This document shows, in pieces, positions 16,541 through 24,385 of a stretch of DNA of 64,000 nucleotides. The first letter of the stretch is position 1. Each line of letters starts with the position of its first letter. The stretch lies in the NCBI GenBank assembly GCA_001915385.1, contig MNQK01000034.1:137520-201519 (forward strand). Reading direction: 5' to 3'. A program made the position numbers and the translations under genes. Source of the stretch: Bacteroidales bacterium 52_46. GTDB taxonomy: Bacteria; Bacteroidota; Bacteroidia; Bacteroidales; Muribaculaceae. Under the pieces are notes generated by a model. The model did not search any database, was not told the DNA's origin, and worked only from the letters and a program-made list of their open reading frames with translations.

Positions 16541-16969
16541 ATGACGGTAGAGCAATGGCTTAGGGGGCATTTTCACGGCCTCGGCAATCAGATAGAGGGG
16601 AATGTGCTTGAAGTGGCGGCTTTGTCGCCGATTGAGGCGCGTCCCGAACCTTTACGCGTGGTCGCACTGACCGACACGGTGGAGGACTATATCGGCGACG
16701 AGGAATACATGAAAGGCTTGAACTACGCCCTCTCTACCCTCTACTATTCGATGTCGGCGGCAATCACGGGCGGCACGAAAAGCGAGAAACGTGGCAACAG
16801 ACAAATCTCCATTGGCGGTTATCCTTTGACTACTAAGGACAGAGAAGCCTTCCGTGCACTTGGCGACAAGTTGCGCAGAGATCTTGGTGCCGAGGTTGAT
16901 GAGGAAGTGACAGACAGCGGAGGAATGTTTGACGCTACGAATCTACGCACGAAAGGAGGTTGGCGATGA
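16541..16969 (+). CDS. Head-tail connector protein (probable)
   Basis: 142 residues, helical, directly after the capsid gene where the gp6/gp15-type adaptor usually lies. It contains YMKGLNYALSTLYYSMSAAI. The C-terminal codons RTKGGWR include AAAGGAGG, the ribosome site of the next gene, which overlaps by four bases. Confidence 0.55.
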   Translation: MTVEQWLRGHFHGLGNQIEGNVLEVAALSPIEARPEPLRVVALTDTVEDYIGDEEYMKGLNYALSTLYYSMSAAITGGTKSEKRGNRQISIGGYPLTTKDREAFRALGDKLRRDLGAEVDEEVTDSGGMFDATNLRTKGGWR

Positions 16970-17292
16970 GCGATTTGAGCTACCCCGACAAATGTGTAAT
17001 CACCCGAAGCACGGGCGAGACGGACGAGTGGGACAACCTCGTGAGCGAGGAGATATACAGCGGCGTGTGCGACTTTCAGCCGGGAGGACAGACAAGCCTC
17101 TCGATTATCACGCACAACGATGTTGTCTATCTGCCAAAGGCCGTGATGGTGTTGGAGAACGACAATATCACGGTAACAACAGCACTCGGACGCAAGCGCG
17201 AGGGAGTAGTGAAACTCGCCAACGACCTCGGACTTGACCTCACGGGCGACTATGTGACGGAGATTGAGATTAAGCAAAGCGTGGAGAAATAA
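16966..17292 (+). CDS. Head-tail stopper/adaptor protein (probable)
   Basis: 108 residues from ATG 16966 (TTG at 16960 is also in frame). Beta-rich, with SYPDKCVITRSTGETDEWDN at the start, a pattern common to phage head-closure (stopper) proteins. The position second after the capsid agrees. Starts inside the previous gene's stop (ATGA). Confidence 0.6.
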   Translation: MSDLSYPDKCVITRSTGETDEWDNLVSEEIYSGVCDFQPGGQTSLSIITHNDVVYLPKAVMVLENDNITVTTALGRKREGVVKLANDLGLDLTGDYVTEIEIKQSVEK

Positions 17293-17295
17293 GGT

Positions 17296-17832
17296 ATGGC
17301 AAATCCAAGCGTAAGAGGCTATCAGAGGCAAAATCTGAATGTCCTTAAAGAGGGAATGAAGATGTTTGTCAAGAATGTTGCGCAACCGCAGCTTGTGTCT
17401 ATACTCAGACAGAAAGCGCAGGAAGTGGTGCAACTGATTGACAGCGGACTGATACCCGAATACACAGCCAATCTTCACGACGCTACGGGGTGCGCGGTGT
17501 ATGCCGACGGAGCAATCTCGGCATTTATCCCCACCAAACGGGCGCAGAAGCAGGGCAAGAGCGGCTTTGACGGAGTGAACCACTACGGTATAGACGGCTC
17601 TGCCTTTCTCCAGCAGGCTATCTCCGAGGCAAGCACGCGCTTTGCCAAAGGAGTGTGGTTTGTGGTATTCTCCGCAGTGCCTTACGCCTATCACATAGAC
17701 ACGCACGGCTCGCCTCTCGGACGCGGGCAGGACTTCTTCAAGACCATACGTGGAACGGCAGTCAATGACATTCTCGCAGGTCTGAGAGCAATCCCGAACG
17801 CAGAAGTAACCGCTCAAACCACGATGCTATGA
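17296..17832 (+). CDS. Tail component, HK97 gp10-like (probable)
   Basis: 178 residues. The central region NLHDATGCAVYADGAISAF and PYAYHIDTHGS are reminiscent of HK97 gp10-type neck/tail proteins. It overlaps the next gene by four bases. The call is mainly from gene order: stopper, then gp10-like, then tail terminator, then tube. Confidence 0.55.
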   Translation: MANPSVRGYQRQNLNVLKEGMKMFVKNVAQPQLVSILRQKAQEVVQLIDSGLIPEYTANLHDATGCAVYADGAISAFIPTKRAQKQGKSGFDGVNHYGIDGSAFLQQAISEASTRFAKGVWFVVFSAVPYAYHIDTHGSPLGRGQDFFKTIRGTAVNDILAGLRAIPNAEVTAQTTML

Positions 17833-18281
17833 ACACAATCGCAGACCTCAATCCGGACGTGGCACTCGCCGCTTTGCTTGACGGCAAGGTGACGGTGCAG
17901 ACCTCGGCGACGCAGAGCCACACGATACGAGCTTACGGCGATGAGGAACGCCCAAACAAGAACCTCGCGGACGAGTTCATCGACGTGGAGTGGAACGGAG
18001 GAGCGCAGTCGCTCACGGAAGACCCGGCACTTTTCAAAGGCAACCTTATGCTGACGATATGGTGCAAGGCGCAGACGGACGGCAGGGCGAAGAAGAAACT
18101 CGTCAAGCAGATTGTGGCGCAGGTAGTTCCGCTCGTTCATCGCAAGGTCTCGCAGGGCTTCGTGTTCAGCTTCGACCCCACAAACGTGATTACCCCGACA
18201 ACAACAAATCTCACTACGGGCTACTCCACCACAATTCTCAACGTGGAGTGGCATACGACAGATGAATTTTTGAATCAATAA
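17829..18281 (+). CDS. Tail terminator/completion protein (probable)
   Basis: 150 residues, located directly before the tail tube as tail terminators usually are. It contains EFIDVEWNGGAQSLTEDPALFKG and a helical KKKLVKQIVAQVVPL segment, then a beta tail. No diagnostic motif; order is the evidence. Confidence 0.55.
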   Translation: MNTIADLNPDVALAALLDGKVTVQTSATQSHTIRAYGDEERPNKNLADEFIDVEWNGGAQSLTEDPALFKGNLMLTIWCKAQTDGRAKKKLVKQIVAQVVPLVHRKVSQGFVFSFDPTNVITPTTTNLTTGYSTTILNVEWHTTDEFLNQ

Positions 18282-18300
18282 CAATTAAAACCATATAATC

Positions 18301-18888
18301 ATGGCAGGAATTACCAAAGCCACACCTACCTCTGAATTTAACGGTCAAAGCTACATGATAGTCTTTGACGAGGTAGAGGACTACGCCAACAAGACAGTTG
18401 GCGACATCACAAAACAGGGTTTCGACGTAGGTCAGGTGTATCAAGGCTCGACCACATGGAACGGCGAAGACCCGTCGTTCGAGGACGAGCTGGACGAGCA
18501 GGGCGACATCATCGTGTCTAACCCGACAAAGGGAACATTCGGCTTTGACTTCGAGATGGCGGACTTCTCTTCGGCGAAGTTCAAGGAATTTCTCAAAGGC
18601 GCGGACATCACATCGCTCGGCACCGGAAGTGCATTCGGCGCAAACGCGACAGCGACAGCGACCACCGAGGAAATGCCCGTTATCACACGTCCCATCGCGC
18701 TTGTGAACGACACCGCGAAAAAAGCGCTTTTCCTCCCCAAAGCCCGAATCCTTACCGGTCCAAACATGGAGAACAAGCTCTTCGTGCTTAAATCTGTTGT
18801 CAAGGCGCAGGACTGCAACGTAGAAGGCAAGCTCGGCACAATGATGCTCATTGACAAAATCGAACTCACCTTTGACTCCGGAGCATAA
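18301..18888 (+). CDS. Major tail tube protein
   Basis: 195 residues, beta-rich, with TFGFDFEMADFSSAKFKEFL and a C-terminal KIELTFDS strand as in many siphophage tube proteins. It has its own A-rich start region and is followed by a strong hairpin, fitting a protein needed in many copies. Next is the tail chaperone pair, the canonical order. Confidence 0.75.
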   Translation: MAGITKATPTSEFNGQSYMIVFDEVEDYANKTVGDITKQGFDVGQVYQGSTTWNGEDPSFEDELDEQGDIIVSNPTKGTFGFDFEMADFSSAKFKEFLKGADITSLGTGSAFGANATATATTEEMPVITRPIALVNDTAKKALFLPKARILTGPNMENKLFVLKSVVKAQDCNVEGKLGTMMLIDKIELTFDSGA

Positions 18889-18908
18889 AGCATAACAATC
18901 TTTACATC

Positions 18909-18940
18909 AAAGGGCGGTAGCTTCATTGCCGCCGCCCTTT
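18909..18940 (+). terminator. Hairpin after tail tube gene
   Basis: AAAGGGCGG / CCGCCCTTT, a 9-bp stem with a 14-nt loop followed by a CCCTT run. Probably a partial terminator that sets tube protein above the downstream genes. Confidence 0.65.
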
Positions 18941-18956
18941 CCCTTAATACACAGAT

Positions 18957-19520
18957 ATGATTGAGAATAAAGAAAAACCGCAGGAGCTTACCGATGAGGA
19001 ACTTGACCGCATGGTGGCGGCAAAGGAGCATATCAAGCATGGATTCCCGCGAGTGATAACTGTCGCAGGAAAGACTTACACTGTAAAACAAATAGGCAAA
19101 TGGATAAGAATGCGAATACATACTCTTGAACTTGAGGCGTACGCCCTCTCAGGCAAGCAGAAAGAAGCCATGCCACTACGCAAGGCCAAGAAGATACAGC
19201 GCAAACTCGATACGCTCCACGCCAAGACAGCTGCCTACTATCTATTGGGCAACAAGGCCCTATATATTCCATTCCTTTTCGCACTGAAATGGCGCTGTTT
19301 GATGCTACGGTATGAGGAGCATACAGCCACAATCAACAACGCCGCCCTCAACGATGAAGAGATGGGTTTTTCTTTAGCCAATTGGGAAAATACAAAGCAT
19401 CAACTCGCGCTCTCTATGAAACCAATTGGCGAAGGCGTAAGAGAGACGCTGAAAAGATGGAGGGCGGCGGAGGCGCAAGCGGCGGAGGACGCTACGCCGG
19501 AAAAGGAGGACAACAGGTAG
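18957..19520 (+). CDS. Tail assembly chaperone, zero-frame product (gpG-like)
   Basis: 187 residues, helical (ELTDEELDRMVAAKEHIKHG onward), directly after the tail tube. In siphophages this position holds the lambda gpG/gpGT-type chaperone, and here the hallmark frameshift signal is present at 19364-19370. The zero-frame protein ends RAAEAQAAEDATPEKEDNR. It would bind the tape measure and tube during assembly; the tape measure gene is far away at 51-57 kb. Confidence 0.8.
   Translation: MIENKEKPQELTDEELDRMVAAKEHIKHGFPRVITVAGKTYTVKQIGKWIRMRIHTLELEAYALSGKQKEAMPLRKAKKIQRKLDTLHAKTAAYYLLGNKALYIPFLFALKWRCLMLRYEEHTATINNAALNDEEMGFSLANWENTKHQLALSMKPIGEGVRETLKRWRAAEAQAAEDATPEKEDNR
19364..19430 (+). 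other. Programmed -1 frameshift signal
   Basis: The heptamer G GGT TTT (19364-19370) is in the zero frame of the chaperone gene and fits X XXY YYZ. Six nt later GCCAATTGG (19377-19385) can pair perfectly with CCAATTGGC (19422-19430), a 9-bp stem at standard distance. The -1 frame is open from here to 19861. Confidence 0.8.
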
Positions 19521-19861
19521 GAAGCCTGTTCCAAGAAGCAACGGACAATGACAAGATAGAGGCTATTTATGGCAGTTATAATTTATGGTCGTGGCTGCGA
19601 TATTGGTTTTTAGATACCGAAAATTGGGTCAACTATCTGTTGTGGGATAAAGGTTATTATGATTATGATTATGCAGAACCAAGCGAGAAAACTATATCTG
19701 CATTGACTGCTGCGACAAGCGACGAAGAACTTACGGAACATCTTAAGCGCATAGGATTTGGCGTAACCCCGAAGAAGCATATCTCTCCCGAAGAAGCACA
19801 ACGTATCGTCATGGAGGAAATAAAAGAAAGCAAAATGACCGCAAAAAAAGTCGGACAATGA
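19370..19861 (+). CDS. Tail assembly chaperone, -1 frame extension (gpT-like)
   Basis: This frame overlaps the previous gene by about 150 bases and has no good start codon of its own (only a TTG at 19382). It is best read as the C-terminal part of a fusion made by slipping at 19370: about 138 residues of the zero-frame protein plus 163 from here. The extension has a glycine-rich linker (EGGGGASGGGRYAGKGG) and then an aromatic segment with SWLRYWFLDTENW. Fits the gpGT pattern. Confidence 0.75.
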   Translation, partial: FFSQLGKYKASTRALYETNWRRRKRDAEKMEGGGGASGGGRYAGKGGQQVGSLFQEATDNDKIEAIYGSYNLWSWLRYWFLDTENWVNYLLWDKGYYDYDYAEPSEKTISALTAATSDEELTEHLKRIGFGVTPKKHISPEEAQRIVMEEIKESKMTAKKVGQ

Positions 19862-20136
19862 TTAAACGAATTATTTTAGACATCCTTGATTATCTCCGTT
19901 ATCAGGTAGCGAATGACCGTTGCACACCCGAAGAATTGCGGAGTTTATACACCACTCTCGAAAATACCATGCATATTGACGCCACCGTCGACGACATAGC
20001 CGGACACTACGGACAATCTACATCAAATGTCAGAAATATCATTGCGAGAAATAATGTCGGCAAGCCAAAAAGGAGAGTGTATTACAACCTCATGGAATTT
20101 ATAAAACATATTCCAAAATCTTGGCATTCCAAATGA
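19858..20136 (+). CDS. Small helix-turn-helix protein
   Basis: 92 residues. The segment VDDIAGHYGQSTSNVRNIIAR reads as a helix-turn-helix, followed by a basic KPKRRVYY. A family of this layout is frequent in Bacteroidota phages and mobile elements. It is coupled to the chaperone by an ATGA overlap and stands where the tape measure would be expected. May bind phage DNA as a regulator; role unknown. Confidence 0.65.
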   Translation: MIKRIILDILDYLRYQVANDRCTPEELRSLYTTLENTMHIDATVDDIAGHYGQSTSNVRNIIARNNVGKPKRRVYYNLMEFIKHIPKSWHSK

Positions 20137-20218
20137 CAGCGCGCAACATATAGCACACTATATAACAGAAATTTACGTCTTAATTGTTGCAGAATTGCCA
20201 CAACTGAGAGGTATGACG

Positions 20219-20260
20219 AAATTTGCGTTACGGAGTGATATTGCTCCGCAACGCAAATTT
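20219..20260 (+). terminator. Long hairpin upstream of the 20269 gene
   Basis: AAATTTGCGTT pairs with AACGCAAATTT, and CGGAG with CTCCG inside, separated by one A-C mismatch. A 16-bp stem in total, ending 8 bases before ATG 20269. Likely a terminator of the chaperone-HTH mRNA or a stabilising 5' hairpin. Confidence 0.65.
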
Positions 20261-20268
20261 ATTTCAAA

Positions 20269-21225
20269 ATGTCAGATACCAAGATTTTTTCGCTCGGAGA
20301 TTCCGGCATAGGCGGAGGCAGTATGGCACCTCTTATCGCCTCACTCTGTCAGAACCGTGGACTTGATCCAAACATGGTCGCCGCGATGATGAACAACAGA
20401 GGCAGCGGCTACGGTGATGGTTTCGGAAATTCCGCATGGTGGATTATCATTCTTCTCATCTTCGGCTGGGGCGGTTTCGGTAACGGTTTCGGCGGCGGTT
20501 TCGGCGGTCGTGGCTCAGCTCAGGGTCTCGCAGACCTCGGTAATCTCGTGAACAACGACGCAGGTCGTGAACTCCTCATGTCTGCAATCCAGGGCAACGG
20601 TACCGCAATCTCTCAGCTTGCATCAACCGTGCATTGCGACCAAAACGCGCTCATGGGTGCAATTCAGAATCTCTCGACCCAGCTGTGCAGCATCGGCAAT
20701 CAGGTGGGCATGAGCGGTCAGCAGATTATCAATGCGATACAGGCTGGCAACAGCACCCTCGCTTCACAGCTTGCTTCGTGCTGCTGCGACATCCGCAACG
20801 CGATCACCACTCAGGGTTTCGAGAACCAGCTTGCGACGGTCAATCAGACCAACACGTTGCAGGGTGCAATCAACTTCGTGAACAGCTCGGTTGAGCGTGG
20901 CTTCGCCGCTACCAACTACGCTTTCGCAGACCAGACCTGCCAGCTCAAACAGGCTATCGCGGAGCAGACTCAGGTAATCAACGACAAGTTCTGCGAGCTA
21001 GAAAAGCGCGAGATGCAGACCACCATTCAGAATCTCCGCGACCAAGTGCAGGCGTTCCAGCTCTCGGCTTCCCAGCAGACTCAGACTCAGAATATCGTCA
21101 ACCAAATCCGCCCGTGCCCCGTTCCTGCATACCTTACCTGCAACCCCTTCGGTTGTCAGGGCGGTCTGAGTGACGGCTATCCCTATGGTTATCCGTATGC
21201 TGGTAACAACGGGTGTGGCTGCTAA
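20269..21225 (+). CDS. Conserved gut-phage virion-associated protein (Gly-rich, CCC motif)
   Basis: 318 residues. N-terminus (about 20-80): hydrophobic WWIIILLIFGWG and glycine repeats (GFGNGFGGGFGGRG). Middle: helical with ASCCCDIRNAI. End: IRPCPVPAYLTCNPFGC, a signature I associate with a widespread gut-phage family of unknown function. Two further CGC/GCQ cysteines at the C-terminus. It could insert into a membrane or form a fibrous layer. Located in the structural module behind its own hairpin. Confidence 0.6.
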   Translation: MSDTKIFSLGDSGIGGGSMAPLIASLCQNRGLDPNMVAAMMNNRGSGYGDGFGNSAWWIIILLIFGWGGFGNGFGGGFGGRGSAQGLADLGNLVNNDAGRELLMSAIQGNGTAISQLASTVHCDQNALMGAIQNLSTQLCSIGNQVGMSGQQIINAIQAGNSTLASQLASCCCDIRNAITTQGFENQLATVNQTNTLQGAINFVNSSVERGFAATNYAFADQTCQLKQAIAEQTQVINDKFCELEKREMQTTIQNLRDQVQAFQLSASQQTQTQNIVNQIRPCPVPAYLTCNPFGCQGGLSDGYPYGYPYAGNNGCGC

Positions 21226-21251
21226 TCATTAATCCATAAATACAACAAGCT

Positions 21252-21689
21252 ATGAATCCATGGTATTTACCAAAATCACAATGGACGAATCAGATGCTTT
21301 CGCGACAGTACCCCATTAAACGGGTAAATCGCACCGGCATCCCCGAACTCCGCACCATTGCGGTTACGACCACAGGGTCAATCGTCACCTATACCGTTTG
21401 CCCTTGGCGTTTCAGACAGCTATGCAATGATGGGTTAATATTGCTTCGCATCTCGCAGATTCCCTCTGCGGGCGCAGGGTCGGCGGCTTTCACAGTGTCC
21501 ATTCAGACTTCGGCGAATCCACCGGAAGGCTCAACCGGGACTCCACTTGTGGATGGTGTCGGCAATCCGATGACTTCCAACAACGTGGTTAACGGGAACT
21601 GGCTGCTTGTGCGCTTTGACAAGTGCGAGGGCACGTTCCAAGTCGTTAACTTCTTCCCGGCTACGGCGGCAGCGGCAGCAAACGAGTGA
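21252..21689 (+). CDS. Hypothetical structural-module protein
   Basis: 145 residues beginning MNPWYLPKSQW, then beta-like ITVTTTGSIVTY-type strands and an alanine-rich tail (FPATAAAAANE). Lies between other conserved virion-module genes and before a hairpin. Probably a small virion protein; no family named. Confidence 0.55.
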   Translation: MNPWYLPKSQWTNQMLSRQYPIKRVNRTGIPELRTIAVTTTGSIVTYTVCPWRFRQLCNDGLILLRISQIPSAGAGSAAFTVSIQTSANPPEGSTGTPLVDGVGNPMTSNNVVNGNWLLVRFDKCEGTFQVVNFFPATAAAAANE

Positions 21690-21696
21690 AAAAACC

Positions 21697-21719
21697 GTGA
21701 GGGGTGAAATTCCCCTCAC
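21697..21719 (+). terminator. Terminator hairpin
   Basis: GTGAGGGG / CCCCTCAC, a perfect 8-bp stem with a 7-nt loop followed by ATTTTAAT. Placed directly after the stop of the 21252 gene. Confidence 0.7.
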
Positions 21720-21743
21720 ATTTTAATCATTAACAACACAGAT

Positions 21744-22280
21744 ATGTTTCAGTCAGCAAGAGTAAATCAGACAATCTATATTCTTTACAAGGAGACAGTT
21801 CCGCGCCTCGAGGTCGGCTCAATCACACAGGTGACACAGCCGATGGTAAAGTTCCCGACCGTGCCTCAATACGGTCAGCCGCAGGAGCAAGTGGTGGATA
21901 TTTTTGCCAACGTGAACGGTGCGCAGCGTCAGTTCCAGCAGCTCCCAGCCAATAAGGAAAGTGCGGACTTCGGTACGGGCAATGTATTCGTGACCGTAAA
22001 CCGCGATGCGATGAACGCGGAAATCGGAAATCTTAAAAACGAGTCTGTCGGCATAATCAACCGCGTAGATGAGGAGCGTCAGAAAATCGTCAAGTACGAC
22101 GAGATTCTTATGCAGCTCAACCCAGAATTTGCCGAAAAACAGCGACAGGAGCAGGAAATCGCCACGCTGAAAAACCAAGTGGCGCAGTTGGCTCAGACCA
22201 ATTCCAACCTTGAAAGCATGATGGCACGTCTGATGGACAAGCTCGACGGCGACTCAAACAAATCTTCTAAAAACAAGTAA
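21744..22280 (+). CDS. Hypothetical coiled-coil protein of the structural module
   Basis: 178 residues. The N-terminal 80 residues are beta-like (FQSARVNQTIYILYK); the rest is a long helix ending KNQVAQLAQTNSNLESMMARLMDKL, a probable coiled coil. Follows a terminator hairpin, so it may have its own promoter or depend on readthrough. Role unknown. Confidence 0.6.
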   Translation: MFQSARVNQTIYILYKETVPRLEVGSITQVTQPMVKFPTVPQYGQPQEQVVDIFANVNGAQRQFQQLPANKESADFGTGNVFVTVNRDAMNAEIGNLKNESVGIINRVDEERQKIVKYDEILMQLNPEFAEKQRQEQEIATLKNQVAQLAQTNSNLESMMARLMDKLDGDSNKSSKNK

Positions 22281-22283
22281 GTC

Positions 22284-22613
22284 ATGTATGTAATTGAAAT
22301 CACCGAGGACAAGGTAACGCATCTTGCGGACACTATCGGCAAGATGCTCCACTACGGAGGCAAGGCTATGGAGTGTATCGAAGAGATGCGCGAGAGTGCC
22401 GGACACATGGACTACCGTCACGATGGTGACGGCTACGACCGCATGGGTGAACGCGGCTATGGTCGCTACGGTATGCGCGACGAAGATATGCACCATGAGG
22501 ATTATGACCGCATGGGTGAGCGTTACCCTCGTGACCGTTGGGAGGATTGGCCTCCTTATATGGGCGAGCGCAGAGGTCGCTCTGCAACCACCGGGCGTTA
22601 CGTGCGCCGATAA
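22284..22613 (+). CDS. Hypothetical protein with Tyr/Arg/Gly/Asp-rich tail
   Basis: 109 residues. A short helical N-terminus (about 1-40, HLADTIGKMLHYGGKAMECI) is followed by a low-complexity tail with repeated YDRMGERYGR-like units. The tail is strongly charged and could bind nucleic acid or form disordered contacts in the virion. Three bases after the previous stop. Confidence 0.55.
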   Translation: MYVIEITEDKVTHLADTIGKMLHYGGKAMECIEEMRESAGHMDYRHDGDGYDRMGERGYGRYGMRDEDMHHEDYDRMGERYPRDRWEDWPPYMGERRGRSATTGRYVRR

Positions 22614-22621
22614 TCAACCGT

Positions 22622-22656
22622 GGGGCAACTTGTCAACATTCTTGATAGGTTGCCCC
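22622..22656 (+). terminator. Terminator hairpin
   Basis: GGGGCAAC / GTTGCCCC, an 8-bp perfect stem with a 19-nt loop followed by TTTATCC, between the 22284 and 22680 genes. Confidence 0.65.
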
Positions 22657-22679
22657 TTTATCCCAAAATTGAAAACAAT

Positions 22680-23102
22680 ATGGCAACACCATTAGATAAC
22701 TACGAATTAAAACTTCCCGAATCCATGCGCAGCTACCTACGCTCGTATGGCTATCACTTCTGTAAAAAATCGCTTGAATGTGCCGTAAAAGGGATGCGCC
22801 GTCTTAACCCTGCTACGGGCAAGCTGGAACGATTGGAATATACCCCAAAGGAGCAGATTGAAGAACTTTTGCAGAAATACGGCATAAAAATTGAGGATAA
22901 TGTCGGCTATGACTTCTGCTATTACTTTCACCAAGCCAAAGCAGACCTCTATAAGTCAAGCATCGTTGACGAGAAAGGATTGTGTCAGTATGTCGCCGAT
23001 ATGATTGGAGACCCCGACCTTAAAGGAGGCAACGCTTTCCGTCATTATCTCGTTGACCTTGACGCAAAAGGCATAGGCGCAGATTGGGATGATTGGCTCT
23101 AA
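22680..23102 (+). CDS. Hypothetical 140-aa protein of the structural module
   Basis: True start taken as ATG 22680 (MATPLDNYELKLPESM). The frame is open further up but runs through the hairpin. Helical, with KKSLECAVKGMRRLNP and an acidic end (DWDDWL). Its stop overlaps the stop of the convergent endonuclease-like gene by four bases. Unknown function; gene order suggests a virion or assembly role. Confidence 0.6.
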   Translation: MATPLDNYELKLPESMRSYLRSYGYHFCKKSLECAVKGMRRLNPATGKLERLEYTPKEQIEELLQKYGIKIEDNVGYDFCYYFHQAKADLYKSSIVDEKGLCQYVADMIGDPDLKGGNAFRHYLVDLDAKGIGADWDDWL

Positions 23103-24253
23103 TCCGTAACCTTGAATTTCAAAAGGGCATTATATACTCTTTCGCTTATTTTGCCCTCTTTGAAATATTTTTCAGCAAGCTCATTGACGTATTGTTTCTT
23201 AGCCGACTTGTAGGCAAGTTGGGCTTCCTCAAATGAATCGTAGTAACCGACTATGGTTTGTTTTGTATATGCAGACAATTTAACTCGATAACGACCGTAA
23301 CCACTCGGCCTTATTCCAATCGGTTTATCCGTGGGATATTCTTTTATGGCATTGTTGATAATGCGAGGGAGAAAACAACAGGTCTGCGGTGAATAAATTT
23401 TATTATCAGATGGGGATAATAAATCTTTGTCAATAGCGAACCCCTCCACATAATTTTCGTCAAACCATTGTTTGAAATTGGAGAATATGAGCCATTCTTC
23501 ACAGATGCTAACATTCTCGTAGGCTTTATGCCTATACGATGGAGAGGTACGCTCTAATATCGACTTCCACTTGCGATAGCATTTAGATTTGGCGATATAA
23601 TCAACATCATTTACTCCCAATCCGTTTACCTTGTTTTTCGTTCTTAAATAACCACATCGAGGGCACTCCACTCCGTTTAAGTGATTCCCCGCATTTTGCC
23701 AAAAACCTCCGTGTTCGGGGCAAATTATGTATATTTTATCCTTTAACCCTTTGTAAATAGACTTAGAGTAATCATATTTCCCGTGGTGAACCTCTGTGGC
23801 TCTTTTAACAAAGGACTCTGTCGTAGATAGATTGAGCTTTGCGCGTCGGGCTATCCCGCATTTAGGACATCCATGCCCTCGTAGGTGATTGCTCGCTATG
23901 ACAGAAACCTCGCCATGTTCAGGGCAAATGAATGAGACCTTCTTTTTTCGCCCAATATAGAAAGTTTTTGAATAATCATATTTATCACCATAAACAGCTT
24001 TCGCAGCCTCTACAAATGACTCCGTGGAATTGGGTTGCTTTTTCTTTCTCGCATCATAGCCGCATTTACGGCAACCAAAGCCTATAAGATGTTGTCGAGG
24101 GAGTATCAAAGATTCGCCATGTATAGGGCATACGATACGAACCTTTGTTTCACCATTAACATAAGTCGTTTTGGAGTAATCGAATTTATCGCCATGTATA
24201 GCCTTAGCTTTGGCGACAAACTGTTCGGTGGTAAGTTTGTTTTTGGGATTCAT
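23099..24253 (-). CDS. Homing-endonuclease-like protein with three zinc-ribbon repeats and AP2-like tail
   Basis: 384 residues. Three repeats of about 63 residues each contain KYDYSK, a CPxHG strand and HLxGxGCxxCG, so each likely holds a zinc (DUF723-like). Around 230-300 lies a catalytic-domain candidate (WKSILERTSPSYRHKAYENV, then FAIDKDLLSPSDNKIYSPQTC), the pattern of phage HNH-type homing enzymes. The end (GRYRVKLSAY, YYDSFEEAQLAYKSAK) resembles an AP2 DNA-binding domain. Minus-strand insertion in a plus-strand late region, with its own promoter: typical of a free-standing homing gene. Exact nuclease class uncertain. Confidence 0.72.
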   Translation of the reverse strand: MNPKNKLTTEQFVAKAKAIHGDKFDYSKTTYVNGETKVRIVCPIHGESLILPRQHLIGFGCRKCGYDARKKKQPNSTESFVEAAKAVYGDKYDYSKTFYIGRKKKVSFICPEHGEVSVIASNHLRGHGCPKCGIARRAKLNLSTTESFVKRATEVHHGKYDYSKSIYKGLKDKIYIICPEHGGFWQNAGNHLNGVECPRCGYLRTKNKVNGLGVNDVDYIAKSKCYRKWKSILERTSPSYRHKAYENVSICEEWLIFSNFKQWFDENYVEGFAIDKDLLSPSDNKIYSPQTCCFLPRIINNAIKEYPTDKPIGIRPSGYGRYRVKLSAYTKQTIVGYYDSFEEAQLAYKSAKKQYVNELAEKYFKEGKISERVYNALLKFKVTD

Positions 24254-24355
24254 TTTGCTAAGAATTAAGTTGCGCTAAGAAAAGAAAGAAACGGAAAGCG
24301 TCTTAGCTTCGCCTTTCATCGGGGTAGCTACTCCCCAACTATCCGTTTCCGAATA
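24254..24355 (-). ncRNA. Structured leader of the endonuclease-like gene
   Basis: On the minus strand GAAACGGA and TCCGTTTC (closing stem) enclose two hairpins, GGGG(AGTAGCTA)CCCC and AAAGGCG(...)CGCTTT, a possible three-way junction of about 65 nt. It ends about 30 nt before the ATG at 24253. No known riboswitch class recognised. Confidence 0.5.
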
Positions 24356-24385
24356 CAAAGATACTAAATTTAATTGATTATCAAA
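24356..24385 (-). promoter_or_regulatory. Promoter for the endonuclease-like gene
   Basis: On the minus strand TATCTTTG (CAAAGATA 24356-24363) with TTTG (CAAA 24382-24385) 18 nt upstream. Slightly short spacing but both boxes are perfect. Confidence 0.6.

Noticed and set aside
24254..24355. Group I intron next to the endonuclease-like gene
   Set aside because: Too short, no conserved core elements seen, and the flanking genes are not split.
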